Assembly: GCA_963664635.1 (NCBI GenBank)
Contig: OY761542.1
Coordinates: 3,596,001-3,660,000, forward strand
Length of the DNA: 64,000 bases
Source: VXNE01 sp963664635
GTDB taxonomy: Bacteria; Pseudomonadota; Gammaproteobacteria; Pseudomonadales; Azotimanducaceae
Direction: 5' to 3'
This document shows, piece after piece, positions 17,201-24,474 of the stretch. The number at the start of each line of letters is the position of its first letter. The stretch's first letter is position 1. The translations under genes were made by a program, and so were the position numbers. Below the pieces are notes generated by a model that worked only from the letters and a program-made list of their open reading frames with translations, did not search any database and was not told the origin of the DNA.

Positions 17201-19364
17201 CCCGCGTCTCCTCCGCCGAGTTCACGAGCAGCGATGAAGGGAACATCTGCACCCGGTTCTCTTCCCGCGTGAGCAATGCCGCGTCCTCGAGCCACGCGAT
17301 ACCGGTCTTGACCCGGGTGTCGTCGGTTGCCGCGTCGCGCTCGAAGACCTGTTCGTCGTCTTCGAGCAGGATCTCCCCGGGGGTCGCGACCACCTCGCCC
17401 CCGAGCCGCCCCTTGTGGTCCAGATGGCGCAGCGCCCGGAGGACACCGTGGATCTCGCGCCGCGTGAGGCGGGAGCGCGCCGACATGCCGAACTGCCGCT
17501 CGACGTCCTCCGGCGTGTAGAGCAGGACGCAACGGGCGGATTCGCGATCCCGGCCGGCGCGCCCGGCCTCCTGCAGGTAGTTCTCGAGCGACCCGGGAAT
17601 GTCCGCGTGGATGACGAGGCGCACGTCCGGCTTGTCGATGCCCATGCCGAAGGCGTTGGTCGCGGCAATCACGCGCAGGTCGCCTTCGATGAAGCGGTGC
17701 TGGGTGTCCTTCTTGCTCTCGGGCGGGAGGCCGGCATGGAAGTACGCCGTGTCCATCCCCTTCCGGTTCAGGTATTCGGCGACCTCCTCGCACCCCTTGC
17801 GCGTCGCGCAGTAGACGATCGCGCCGCCCGGGCGCTCCGGGGGGAGATCGTTGACCAGGAAGCCGTGGATGTCCGCGAGCTTGTGCGCCGGCTCCGTCGC
17901 GGCCACCAGGAACTCGAGGTTCTCCCGACGGGCGCCGCCGTTGAAAGCCGTGAACTCGATTCCGAGATGCTCCCGGAAGTGGTCGCAGATGTCCCGGATC
18001 ACATCGGGCTTGGCCGTGGCGGTGAGACACATCACCGGCGCCGCCGGCGCGCCGCCCCGCTCGCGGATGAAACGGCCGACGTAGCGGTAGTCCGGCCGGA
18101 AGTCGTGCCCCCAGCGCGACAGGCAGTGCGCTTCGTCCAGCACCCACGCCCCGATCTCGCGCTGCGCGAGGGCGTTGCGCACCGACCGGTTGCGCAGTTG
18201 CTCCGGCGAGGTCAGCAGGATGGCCGCATCGCCGAGCCGGACCCGGTCCAGGGCCTCGCTGCGCTCGGGCATGGAGAGCATGCCGTTGACGGTGACGCAC
18301 GACCCGATGCCGCGCGCCTCCATGCCTGCCACCTGGTCGGCCATCAGCGCCACGAGGGGTGAGATCACGACCGTCAGCGCCCCGGTCTTGGCGTAGCGGG
18401 ACAGCGCCGGAAGCTGGTAGCACAGGGACTTGCCGGCCCCGGTGGGGAGGATGCCGAGCACGGGCTGGCCGGCCATGGCCGCTCTGACGATCTCCTGCTG
18501 CATGGGCCGGCCCTCTGCGGTGACGGGCTGCGGCCGAAAGCGTTCGTAGCCGAACCACCGCTCGAGCTCCCGGGCCGAGTCGTGGCGCTCCCGGCACCAC
18601 GCGCAGCCCGGGTCCGTACAGGGCGTGTCCCGCAGGCGACGCACCAGCCGCCCGGCCGCCGGGAACTGATGCCGCACCCACGGCGGCATCACGGAGTTGC
18701 CGCCCGCGACCGACAGCCACGCGAGGGCAAACGCCAGCGGCCAGCCCTCCGCACCGTCGTCGACGTCCGCACGACCCCAGTTGCGGCACGACCGGTCCGC
18801 CAGGTAACGCGAGATCGCGGTCCGTGCCTCGGCATCCCCCGGGCGGTCGCACCCACGCAGACTGGCGAAGAAGCCGGCGAACCCCTCGCTGCCCCGGCCG
18901 GCGGTGGTCAGCCAGTGCCACGCGAGCAGCAGGTCGGGATCGGACCGGCCGAGTTCCGCCCGCTCATCCGCAAAGAGTTCGAGCGCCGTCTCGGCGTCCA
19001 GCCGCGGATCGTTTCTCTGTCCCCGGACCAGCCCACCGTCCTGGTAGTGCTTGACGAGGTGGTGGTAGGGATTGGCCGGAAACGCGAGAGGGCTCAGCCG
19101 CAGCGTGTCGAGCGCCGGCAGCCGCAGTAGTGCGAGCTCCGGAGCTACCGCCGCGAGGTGGGGGATGTCGAAGTCGAGGACGTTGTGCCCGATCAGGCAG
19201 TCGGCATCCCGCGCGAAACGGTCGAGTTCGGCGAGGCCGTCCGCAAGCTCGCTCGACCGTATCCCGCTCCGGGTGAGGGCGTCGCCGCCCTGGTACACCG
19301 CGGCGAACGCATGGATGCGGCCGCCGCGCGTGGCGACCTCGAGGTCAAGGGAAAGGAGCCGCAT
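14211..19364 (-). CDS. Giant exonuclease-RecQ-UvrD helicase fusion (1717 aa)
   Basis: Residues 1-135 look like a DEDD 3'-5' exonuclease: D7/E9 in LSLDLEV, HN60-61 with D64/D66 in LIGHNVLDFDIPHL, and D123 in RLDAETALEL. A possible zinc site follows (C249, C254, C257, H261). A RecQ-type SF2 helicase occupies about 275-740: Walker A GILPTGAGKS (304-313), DEAH 410-413, and the QEAGRAGRD motif near 598-606. A helical region of unknown role (about 740-1080) precedes an SF1 UvrD/Rep helicase: GPGSGKT 1104-1110, DEYQD 1230-1234, AVGDDDQNIYDF, TAHRAKGMEFD and VAMTRAR 1544-1550. All key ATPase residues are intact. This combines WRN-like exonuclease and RecQ with a second motor; DNA repair, recombination or defence are possible roles. 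Confidence 0.93.
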   Translation of the reverse strand: MRLLSLDLEVATRGGRIHAFAAVYQGGDALTRSGIRSSELADGLAELDRFARDADCLIGHNVLDFDIPHLAAVAPELALLRLPALDTLRLSPLAFPANPYHHLVKHYQDGGLVRGQRNDPRLDAETALELFADERAELGRSDPDLLLAWHWLTTAGRGSEGFAGFFASLRGCDRPGDAEARTAISRYLADRSCRNWGRADVDDGAEGWPLAFALAWLSVAGGNSVMPPWVRHQFPAAGRLVRRLRDTPCTDPGCAWCRERHDSARELERWFGYERFRPQPVTAEGRPMQQEIVRAAMAGQPVLGILPTGAGKSLCYQLPALSRYAKTGALTVVISPLVALMADQVAGMEARGIGSCVTVNGMLSMPERSEALDRVRLGDAAILLTSPEQLRNRSVRNALAQREIGAWVLDEAHCLSRWGHDFRPDYRYVGRFIRERGGAPAAPVMCLTATAKPDVIRDICDHFREHLGIEFTAFNGGARRENLEFLVAATEPAHKLADIHGFLVNDLPPERPGGAIVYCATRKGCEEVAEYLNRKGMDTAYFHAGLPPESKKDTQHRFIEGDLRVIAATNAFGMGIDKPDVRLVIHADIPGSLENYLQEAGRAGRDRESARCVLLYTPEDVERQFGMSARSRLTRREIHGVLRALRHLDHKGRLGGEVVATPGEILLEDDEQVFERDAATDDTRVKTGIAWLEDAALLTREENRVQMFPSSLLVNSAEETRERLAKHRTLTAERRRDLLRIVQALIEADADEGVSTDELMGATGMTSEGVQHAMHDLEQLGLARDDTALTAFVHAGVTHPSIGRLHEARDLEVALVAHLREAAPDLDRGDTSILHRRVAAQALKDAGVAHALPDRLLRILRSISEDGRGDPRAREGSGGSIDLRSIGAEAVAVTLRRNWRALEETAEIRRNAAGILLGHLLSRLPDGLRGTDLLAETTLGDLRGALAGDLATAAEQRDVPKLVTRALMWLHEQEVIRLNKGLAVFRPAMTIRLAQPGGASARRGFARADFEPLALHYREQVLQIHVMAEFAARGLAAMADAVRLSMDYFSLERQAFLDRWLPEADTARQTTPETWRAIVEALSPAQRRIVVDDREQTNVLVLAGPGSGKTRVLVHRIAYLVRVRREDPRGILALAYNRHAAVEIRRRLGDLIGADARHVRVLTCHALAMRLVGASFAGTAAGGSADRSQDDFAEVLREAVSLLRGDGLPADEADVRRERLLAGFRWILVDEYQDIDRGQYELISTLACRRLADEDSRLSLFAVGDDDQNIYDFAGASVEFIRRFTDDYRARPSWLVENYRSTACIIEAANAFIAPARQRMKSEHPIRVDGDRAAGRPGGEWEVIDPVARGRVQLLPAGGDDATQAVAALAELRRLAALTGERWSWRRCAVIARHWDTLDPVRSLCEKEGIPAQVAREDVSYFWRLRETQRLLSWLEEVPAGLVDAARLEAWAGGVPENEWSRVLREAIAEFRLETGAAEASVEGFGEWLAEWGRELRRRQTGLLLLTAHRAKGMEFDHVIVLDGEWRASGRHDDPDAWRRLFYVAMTRARKTLALARLARFGGGAPELRDRPAAAPIRELEGSRAVLSRGVSVLPRPPAEAYLRRQALSLGDVDLGFAGRLPPSNRIHADIRGLGPGDGLVMRTDSAPWRIATAEGRTVGRLARTYEPLGPVREARVRAVVRWSRDASEPDYRDGLRCDAWEVVVPELVFEGQEGRS

Positions 19365-19427
19365 TCGTCAACCGGGTCCGCCGGACATCCCCGCGGCGGG
19401 GGAGCGGGTCGCCACGCGGATGGTTTC

Positions 19428-20087
19428 CTATGCCCCTGGGATCACCCGGAGGTTCCGGAAGTGCGCGCGGGTCCCCGGCCCCACCCACAGGCCAACACCG
19501 CCGGAGGATTCCGGGAGCTTCAGGTCGTTGACGATCAGCGTGGGCTGCTCGTTGCCGTGCACGTAGAGCCGCGCCTGGTCGCCGTCCACCGTGATGCGGA
19601 CGCTGGTCCACGTGTCCGGCACGAGGTCGACATAGGCCTCGTACCGGCCGGGGGTCGCCTTGCGGAGCTTGTGCCACGGGTGGTCCGGGAACGAGATGTA
19701 CTGGCTCGAGTGGTTGCGTCGCTCCTGGTCCCCGGCGCGTCCGTTCGTCGGGCGCAGGTAGAACGCCTCGAATTTCTCGCCTCCGTTCTGGACATGGAAC
19801 GCCACGCCGACGAAACCCCGCGCCGCCGCCATCGCGCCCTCCTGCACGCCGCCGGCAAGCTCGACCTCGATGGTGCCGTCGGCGAGTTCCGCGTCGACGA
19901 GGGCGAGCTTGTCCTCCGCGCGGGTCACGGGCCCGTGGACCTGGAGGGCGGGATGCCCCTTGAACGTGGTCACAGTCCCTTCCGCGTTGCGGAACTCGAG
20001 GGTGGAGACGTCGTCGAGGGGAATCTCCGCGGCGCCCGCCGACGCTGCAAGGAGGACTCCGGAGAGAGACAGCAAGAGACGCTTCAT
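19428..20087 (-). CDS. Secreted DUF1080-like (concanavalin A-fold) protein
   Basis: 219 residues with a Sec signal peptide (MKRLLLSLSGVLLAASAGAA, cleaved near residue 20). The mature part is beta-rich with the pattern of glycoside hydrolase family 16/3-keto-disaccharide hydrolase domains: GFVGVAFHVQ, FEAFYLRPTNGR, WTSVRITVDGDQARLYV, GGVGLWVGPGTRAHFRNLRV. It probably binds or cleaves a carbohydrate in the periplasm. Catalytic residues cannot be assigned with confidence. It lies 63 nt downstream of the helicase fusion on the same strand, but a functional link is not evident. Confidence 0.8.
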   Translation of the reverse strand: MKRLLLSLSGVLLAASAGAAEIPLDDVSTLEFRNAEGTVTTFKGHPALQVHGPVTRAEDKLALVDAELADGTIEVELAGGVQEGAMAAARGFVGVAFHVQNGGEKFEAFYLRPTNGRAGDQERRNHSSQYISFPDHPWHKLRKATPGRYEAYVDLVPDTWTSVRITVDGDQARLYVHGNEQPTLIVNDLKLPESSGGVGLWVGPGTRAHFRNLRVIPGA

Positions 20088-20150
20088 GCCAAGGCTCCGA
20101 CAATTGCGAGCGGCGGAGCATAGCGCCGGGCCATGCCGCGGCCAACCGGA

Positions 20151-20241
20151 GAGCCATCAGCCCCGGGGCGAAAGAGCCATCAGCCCCGAGGTGAAAGAGC
20201 CATCAGCCCCGAGTGAAAGAGCCATCAGCCCCAAAGCGATA
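20151..20241. repeat. Four-copy 22/23-bp tandem repeat
   Basis: Four head-to-tail copies of GAGCCATCAGCCCCGAGGTG plus AAA. Units start at 20151, 20174, 20197 and 20219, and the third is 1 bp shorter. It lies between the lectin-like gene and the PIN toxin. Because one unit is 22 bp the array is not a clean coding repeat. Confidence 0.9.
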
Positions 20242-20252
20242 AAGGCAGACCG

Positions 20253-20687
20253 TCAGGGCAACTCCAGAAACGGATCGACGGCCGCCACGCCGAGCGGCTC
20301 GAAGTGCCGCAGGTTGCGCGTCAGGACCGTGAATCCGCGGCTGGCGGCAGTGGCCGCGATGGCGATATCGGCGAACCCGGGCGCGGACCCCATCGCCTGC
20401 GCCCTGTCGCCAAGTTGCCCCGCCAGTTGCGCCGCGGGGACATCGAAGGGCAGCACCCGACCCCCGTACAGGTGCAGCACCACGTCCAGCCAATCCTGCA
20501 GCCGGGCCGCCCGAACCGGAGAGCCCGTCCGGCGCTGTCTGGCGATTCCATGGACGATCTCGGTGACCGTGATGACCGAAGCGAACAGCTCCTCCGCGTG
20601 CCCGTCCATCCACTCCACCAACGCCGCCGAGCGGTCTGCGCGGCCCGGAGCTCCTGCCGAGACTACGTTCGTGTCGACCAGGTACAC
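20253..20687 (-). CDS. PIN-domain RNase toxin (VapC/FitB-like)
   Basis: 144 residues from GTG at 20687, with GGAGG 6-7 nt upstream. The four PIN acidic/polar positions are present: D5 (LVDTNVVS), E43 (VTEIVHG), D107 (GFADIAIAATA) and N125 (LTRNLRHF). The motif set and length fit FitB/VapC ribonucleases that cleave tRNA or other RNA when released from their antitoxin. The Phd/YefM-type antitoxin gene lies upstream on the same strand, separated by 137 nt, which is wider than the usual overlap. The C-terminus is followed closely by the 22/23-bp tandem repeat array. Confidence 0.9.
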   Translation of the reverse strand: MYLVDTNVVSAGAPGRADRSAALVEWMDGHAEELFASVITVTEIVHGIARQRRTGSPVRAARLQDWLDVVLHLYGGRVLPFDVPAAQLAGQLGDRAQAMGSAPGFADIAIAATAASRGFTVLTRNLRHFEPLGVAAVDPFLELP

Positions 20688-20824
20688 CGCGATCCTCCGT
20701 CCTCCGGGCAGGCTTCAGTCGAACACGCCCTCCGGACAGCAGCCAGAGGACAGGGCCCCGCCGCTCGTGCAGAGATCTCTCAACGGGCGGTGCGAGAATG
20801 GGCCCACGGCGCCAGGGCCGATCG

Positions 20825-21067
20825 CTACAGGTCCACGTCCCTCGGCGGACTGGAATCGCGTTCCGGCAGGCCCTCCGACGCGAGCGGCGCAGAGACGAGC
20901 AGCCGCCCGAAAGAGGGTACGTCCCGCAGGCGATGCCACTCGTCCACACCCATCAGCACTGCCCGCGGTCGGCCGTGCCGCGTGATCACCGCGGTCTCCC
21001 CCCGGGCCGCGCTATCGACCAGCGCCGAGAGCGTCGCCTTGGCATCCCGAAGCTGCACCTGCCGCAT
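20825..21067 (-). CDS. Phd/YefM-family antitoxin
   Basis: 80 residues from ATG 21067, which has GGGAG 5 nt upstream; a TTG four codons earlier is less likely. The N-terminal half MRQVQLRDAKATLSALVDSA, then TAVITRHGRPRAVLMGVDEW, is the Phd/YefM DNA-binding fold. The acidic, proline-containing tail would wrap the PIN toxin. It probably represses its own operon through the palindrome at 21088-21098. Its stop codon is 137 nt before the toxin start. Confidence 0.88.
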   Translation of the reverse strand: MRQVQLRDAKATLSALVDSAARGETAVITRHGRPRAVLMGVDEWHRLRDVPSFGRLLVSAPLASEGLPERDSSPPRDVDL

Positions 21068-21087
21068 GACCACTCCCAAAGAAGAGA

Positions 21088-21098
21088 ACTACTGTAGT
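21088..21098. promoter_or_regulatory. Palindromic operator candidate for the toxin-antitoxin operon
   Basis: ACTACTGTAGT, an 11-bp palindrome 20 nt upstream of the antitoxin ATG. On the minus strand it overlaps TATTGT/TACAGT -10-like hexamers, the position expected for Phd-type autorepression. Confidence 0.5.
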
Positions 21099-21143
21099 CA
21101 CAATACGCCAGGCCATCGGGCGAGGCAACGGCGGGCGCCCGGC

Positions 21144-22328
21144 TCAGCCCGGGCGCCCGATCCGGTCCAGCGTGTTCGCATGCCGCTCGACGTACCGCAG
21201 GACGCGCTTCAAGCCTTCCTCGAGCCGCTCGTGGGACTGCGCGAAGCAGAGCCGGAAATGCGCCTCGTTGCCGGGGCCGAAGGCGTAACCCGGGGCGAGC
21301 CCGACATCCTCCTCCGCCAGGACGCCCTGCACGAAGGCGAGACTGTCCGTCAGGCCCGGCACCCTCGGAAAGGCATAGAAGGCGCCTTCCGGCACCCGCA
21401 GGTCGATCATCGGGTGCCCCGCGAGACAGCGCTCGACTATGGCGCGGCCGCCCCGGTACTGCTCGCGGAGCGCCGCCACGGTTGCCTCGCCGCCCTCGAG
21501 CGCGGCGACGCCCCCGGCCTGTGCGAAGACCGTGGCGCCCGTGTTGAAGCACTCCGACAGTGCCGTCCATGCGGTACACAGCCTGGGCGGCGCGACCACC
21601 CAGCCGACCCGCCAGCCCGTCATCGCCCAGGCCTTGGAGAAGCCGTTCACCACCACGAGCGGGTCGTCGTCGCGCGCGACCTGCAGGAAGGACGGCGCGT
21701 GCTCGCCGTCGAAGACCGTCCGGTGGTAGACCTCGTCGGCGATGAGCAGGATGTCGCGCTCGCGGCAGAACGCCAGCAGCTCTTCCTGTGCCGCGCGGTG
21801 CATCACCCAGCCCGTCGGATTGCACGGCGTGTTGACGAAGATCGAGCGCGTCCCCGGGCGCACGGCGTCGATGATCTCCGCGACCTCCAGCCGCCAGCCG
21901 TCCCGCGTGTCGCGCTGGCGGACCACGTCGACCTCCGCGCCGGCGACGCGATAGGTGATCTCGATGTTGGGCCAGTGCGGGCTGACGATCAGCGCCCGGT
22001 CGCCGCTCGTGACCGCCATCTGCGCCGCGATCGTGACGCCCATCATCGCGGAGCCAGGCACGCTGATGCGGTCGGGGTCCACGTCCAGGCCGTAGAGGTG
22101 GTCCAGGTAGCGCTTGATGGCCGCGCGCAGCGCCGGGGTGCCGCGGGTGTGGACGTAGAAGGTCTGCCCGTCGTCGAGCGCGCGTTTGGCGGCCTCGCGG
22201 ATGAAGGCCGGCGTGGCCAGGTCACCTTCGCCGAACCAGAGGGGGATGACCTTCGGGTCGTCCAGGCGCTCGAAGGCGACCTTGGTGATGCCGTTCTGCT
22301 CGAGCGTCTCGACGACGGGCCTTACCAT
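21144..22328 (-). CDS. PLP-dependent aminotransferase (aspartate-aminotransferase fold)
   Basis: 394 residues from ATG 22328; a long open extension upstream belongs to the overlapping LLM coding region. Fold type I landmarks: SAMMGVTIAAQM, NTPCNPTGWVM, IADEVYHRTVF, Lys232 in VNGFSKAWAMTGWRVGW, and the C-terminal arginine region AHFRLCFAQS. It probably transaminates an amino acid with a keto acid; the substrate is not clear. It is 13 nt downstream of the LLM oxidoreductase and likely in one operon with it and the NUDIX gene. Confidence 0.9.
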   Translation of the reverse strand: MVRPVVETLEQNGITKVAFERLDDPKVIPLWFGEGDLATPAFIREAAKRALDDGQTFYVHTRGTPALRAAIKRYLDHLYGLDVDPDRISVPGSAMMGVTIAAQMAVTSGDRALIVSPHWPNIEITYRVAGAEVDVVRQRDTRDGWRLEVAEIIDAVRPGTRSIFVNTPCNPTGWVMHRAAQEELLAFCRERDILLIADEVYHRTVFDGEHAPSFLQVARDDDPLVVVNGFSKAWAMTGWRVGWVVAPPRLCTAWTALSECFNTGATVFAQAGGVAALEGGEATVAALREQYRGGRAIVERCLAGHPMIDLRVPEGAFYAFPRVPGLTDSLAFVQGVLAEEDVGLAPGYAFGPGNEAHFRLCFAQSHERLEEGLKRVLRYVERHANTLDRIGRPG

Positions 22329-22341
22329 GGCGCGAGGACTC

Positions 22342-23250
22342 TCACGCCAGCGCGTTCCGCACGCCCGCCAGGCGTTCGATGGTCGCCAGGGCCTGACCCT
22401 GGTCGGCCGTGATGTTGCGGACGAGGATGTCGGTGAAGCCGAGTTCGGCGTAGACACGGAGCTGGTCCACCACCGCGGCCGCATCGCCGATGACCAGCGC
22501 CTCCGGGTCGAAACCCCGATAGCCGCCTTCCACGTACCGACGCATCGTCGCCCGGGCCTCCGCCACGCTCTCGCCGACGTGGACGTCGCGGCGCAGCGCG
22601 ATGCGCTCGGGCTCCCGGCCATGTGCCGCGCAGGCTTCCCGATACCAGTCGAGCTGCCGGCGCGTCTGCGACAGCGTCGTCCCCGGGCTCCCCAGCCACG
22701 CTTCCCCGAGGCGCGCGGCCCGGTCGATGGCGGGCCGGGCCGAAGCCCCGATCCACACCTCGATCGGCTCGGGGGGCAGCGGCGCGATGCGTGCCCCGGC
22801 GACCGGCCAGTGGCCGCCCGGACTGTCGACCGTCTCTCCCGACCACAGCGCGCGGATGATCCCGAGGGCCTCCTCGAACTTCGACGGCCGGCCCGCGTGC
22901 TCCACGCCCAGCGCCGCGAACTGCCCGCGCCCGCCGCCGATCGCGCACTGCAGCACGAACCGGCCCTGCGCGATGCTCGCGAGCGTCGCCGTCTGCTCCG
23001 CGACCAGCACCGGGTTCCACATCGGCAGCAGGTACAGCGCGCCGGCCTCCCGGTCGCCCCACTCCGCCAGTACGCGGCCGAGGATCGGCGAGTTCTGGTA
23101 GTAGGGCGCCGGCGTTGCGTGGTGGTCGCCCACGAACAGCGAATCGAGGCCCGCCGCCTGGGCCGCCCGCGCCCGTTCCACCATGTAGCGGGCGCCGGCG
23201 CGCACGTCGTCCACGCCGTGAGCGCTCGCCATGGAGATACCGATTCTCAT
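22342..23250 (-). CDS. LLM-class flavin-dependent oxidoreductase
   Basis: 302 residues from ATG 23250, which overlaps the NUDIX stop by 4 nt (ATGA). The N-terminal MRIGISMASAHG, AQAAGLDSLFVGDHH, NPVLVAEQTATLASIAQGRFVLQCAIGGG and the region around FEEALGIIRALWSGE are typical of bacterial-luciferase-like F420- or FMN-dependent monooxygenases. Sequence alone does not tell which cofactor is used. The tight coupling to a NUDIX hydrolase and an aminotransferase suggests a small catabolic operon for an amine- or nucleoside-like compound; that is inference. Confidence 0.88.
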   Translation of the reverse strand: MRIGISMASAHGVDDVRAGARYMVERARAAQAAGLDSLFVGDHHATPAPYYQNSPILGRVLAEWGDREAGALYLLPMWNPVLVAEQTATLASIAQGRFVLQCAIGGGRGQFAALGVEHAGRPSKFEEALGIIRALWSGETVDSPGGHWPVAGARIAPLPPEPIEVWIGASARPAIDRAARLGEAWLGSPGTTLSQTRRQLDWYREACAAHGREPERIALRRDVHVGESVAEARATMRRYVEGGYRGFDPEALVIGDAAAVVDQLRVYAELGFTDILVRNITADQGQALATIERLAGVRNALA

Positions 23251-23786
23251 GTCGTCAGTTCCTCTCGAGTGACGCCGAAGTCGGCGAGGAAGCGCGGCAT
23301 CCCGGCGGCCTGGACCGGCGACACCGAACTGCACACCAGCCGCTCGCCCTCGAACACGAAGTCGCCCCGCACCGGTCGACCTGCGCGGACCCACGGAATC
23401 CAGTAACGGTCCGCCGCCCACATCTCGCCGTAGGGGACGGCGTCCCATGCGCACCAGAACGGCGCGGCTTCCGGAGTGTCGACGGGCTCCCCGCCAGACT
23501 CCGGCGCATGAAAGACGAAGCCGCACACGTCGTAGCCGCCGGTCCGGTCATGGAACCGCAGGTGGGCAGCCGGCTTCAGCGCGCCGCAGCGCAGGCCGAC
23601 CTCCTCCCCGAGTTCCCGCCGCGCGCACTCCGCGGGCGTCTCCGACCGCTCGAGTCGCCCACCCGGCGCGTTCACCTTGCCGGCCCCGTGCCCGCGTTTC
23701 TTGCGGATCAGGAGCACGTCCTCGCCGCGTTCGACGAACACCAGCGTCGCGGCGGCGGGGCGCCAGTCGGGAGGGATGAGCGCCAT
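23247..23786 (-). CDS. NUDIX hydrolase (MutT/8-oxo-dGTPase-like)
   Basis: 179 residues from ATG 23786. The Nudix box is complete: GGRLERSETPAECARRELGE followed by EVGL, matching GX5EX7REUXEEXGU. GKVNAPGG just before it and the tryptophan-rich C-terminal half recall MTH1-type 8-oxo-dGTP/2-OH-dATP diphosphatases. It would hydrolyse an oxidised nucleotide or another nucleoside diphosphate derivative. It is the first gene of the NUDIX-LLM-aminotransferase run and divergent from the macrodomain gene. Confidence 0.88.
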   Translation of the reverse strand: MALIPPDWRPAAATLVFVERGEDVLLIRKKRGHGAGKVNAPGGRLERSETPAECARRELGEEVGLRCGALKPAAHLRFHDRTGGYDVCGFVFHAPESGGEPVDTPEAAPFWCAWDAVPYGEMWAADRYWIPWVRAGRPVRGDFVFEGERLVCSSVSPVQAAGMPRFLADFGVTREELTT

Positions 23787-23898
23787 GGCGCGGCAGGATA
23801 GCACCGCGCACGGCTGCCTCACGGCATCTTCGGGCACCACACGGCGCTCCCGGTTTGCGATCATGCCGCGAACTCGAGACCGACGGAGTGACACTCCG

Positions 23899-24420
23899 GT
23901 GACAACGTTCGAGGTCGAGACCGGCGACATCACCCGGCAACGGGTCGATGCCATCGTGAACGCCGCCAACAACGCGCTGCTCGGCGGAGGCGGCGTCGAC
24001 GGGGCGATTCACCGCGCCGCGGGGCCGGACCTCCTGGCGGAGTGCCGGACGCTCGGAGGCTGCGAGACCGGCGCTGCGAAGCTCACCGCAGGCCATGGAC
24101 TCCCCGCCCGTCACGTGATCCACACGGTCGGTCCCGTGTGGCACGGAGGCGGCCGCGGCGAAGCGGAGTTGCTGGCCTCCTGCTACCGGCGCAGCCTGGA
24201 AGTGGCGCAGGACAACGGACTGCGGACCCTCGCCTTTCCGGCCATCAGCACGGGCGTCTACGGGTACCCGGCGGACGCGGCGGCGAGCGTGGCGGTCGCC
24301 ACCGTCAAGGAGTGCTGCCGGGGCTCCCCCATCGCCCTGGTGCGCTTCGTCTGCTTCGACGGCGCCGTCGAACGCGCTTACCGGGAAGCGATGGACGAGT
24401 TGCCGGCCAATCCGTCGTGA
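23899..24420 (+). CDS. Macrodomain protein (O-acetyl-ADP-ribose deacetylase-like)
   Basis: 173 residues from GTG 23899; ATG 23863 in the same frame is the alternative. I favour the GTG because VTTFEVETGDITRQRVDAIV aligns with the normal macrodomain N-terminus. NAANNALLGGGGVDGAIHRA and FPAISTGVYGYPADAAA are the ADP-ribose-binding loops of the YmdB/MacroD group, which hydrolyses O-acetyl-ADP-ribose or removes mono-ADP-ribose from proteins. Placed next to a NUDIX hydrolase it could recycle ADP-ribose derivatives. Confidence 0.88.
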   Translation: MTTFEVETGDITRQRVDAIVNAANNALLGGGGVDGAIHRAAGPDLLAECRTLGGCETGAAKLTAGHGLPARHVIHTVGPVWHGGGRGEAELLASCYRRSLEVAQDNGLRTLAFPAISTGVYGYPADAAASVAVATVKECCRGSPIALVRFVCFDGAVERAYREAMDELPANPS

Positions 24421-24474
24421 GGGACGGCCTTGGGTCATCCCTCCCTCGGGAACGCAGCGTGGCGCGACGCCCCC

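Noticed and set aside
23433..23451. A further GTAGGGGACG...CGTCCC match inside the NUDIX gene
   Set aside because: It lies in well-conserved coding sequence (WDAVPYGEMW) and the stem is partly fortuitous, so it was not counted as a copy of the hairpin repeat.
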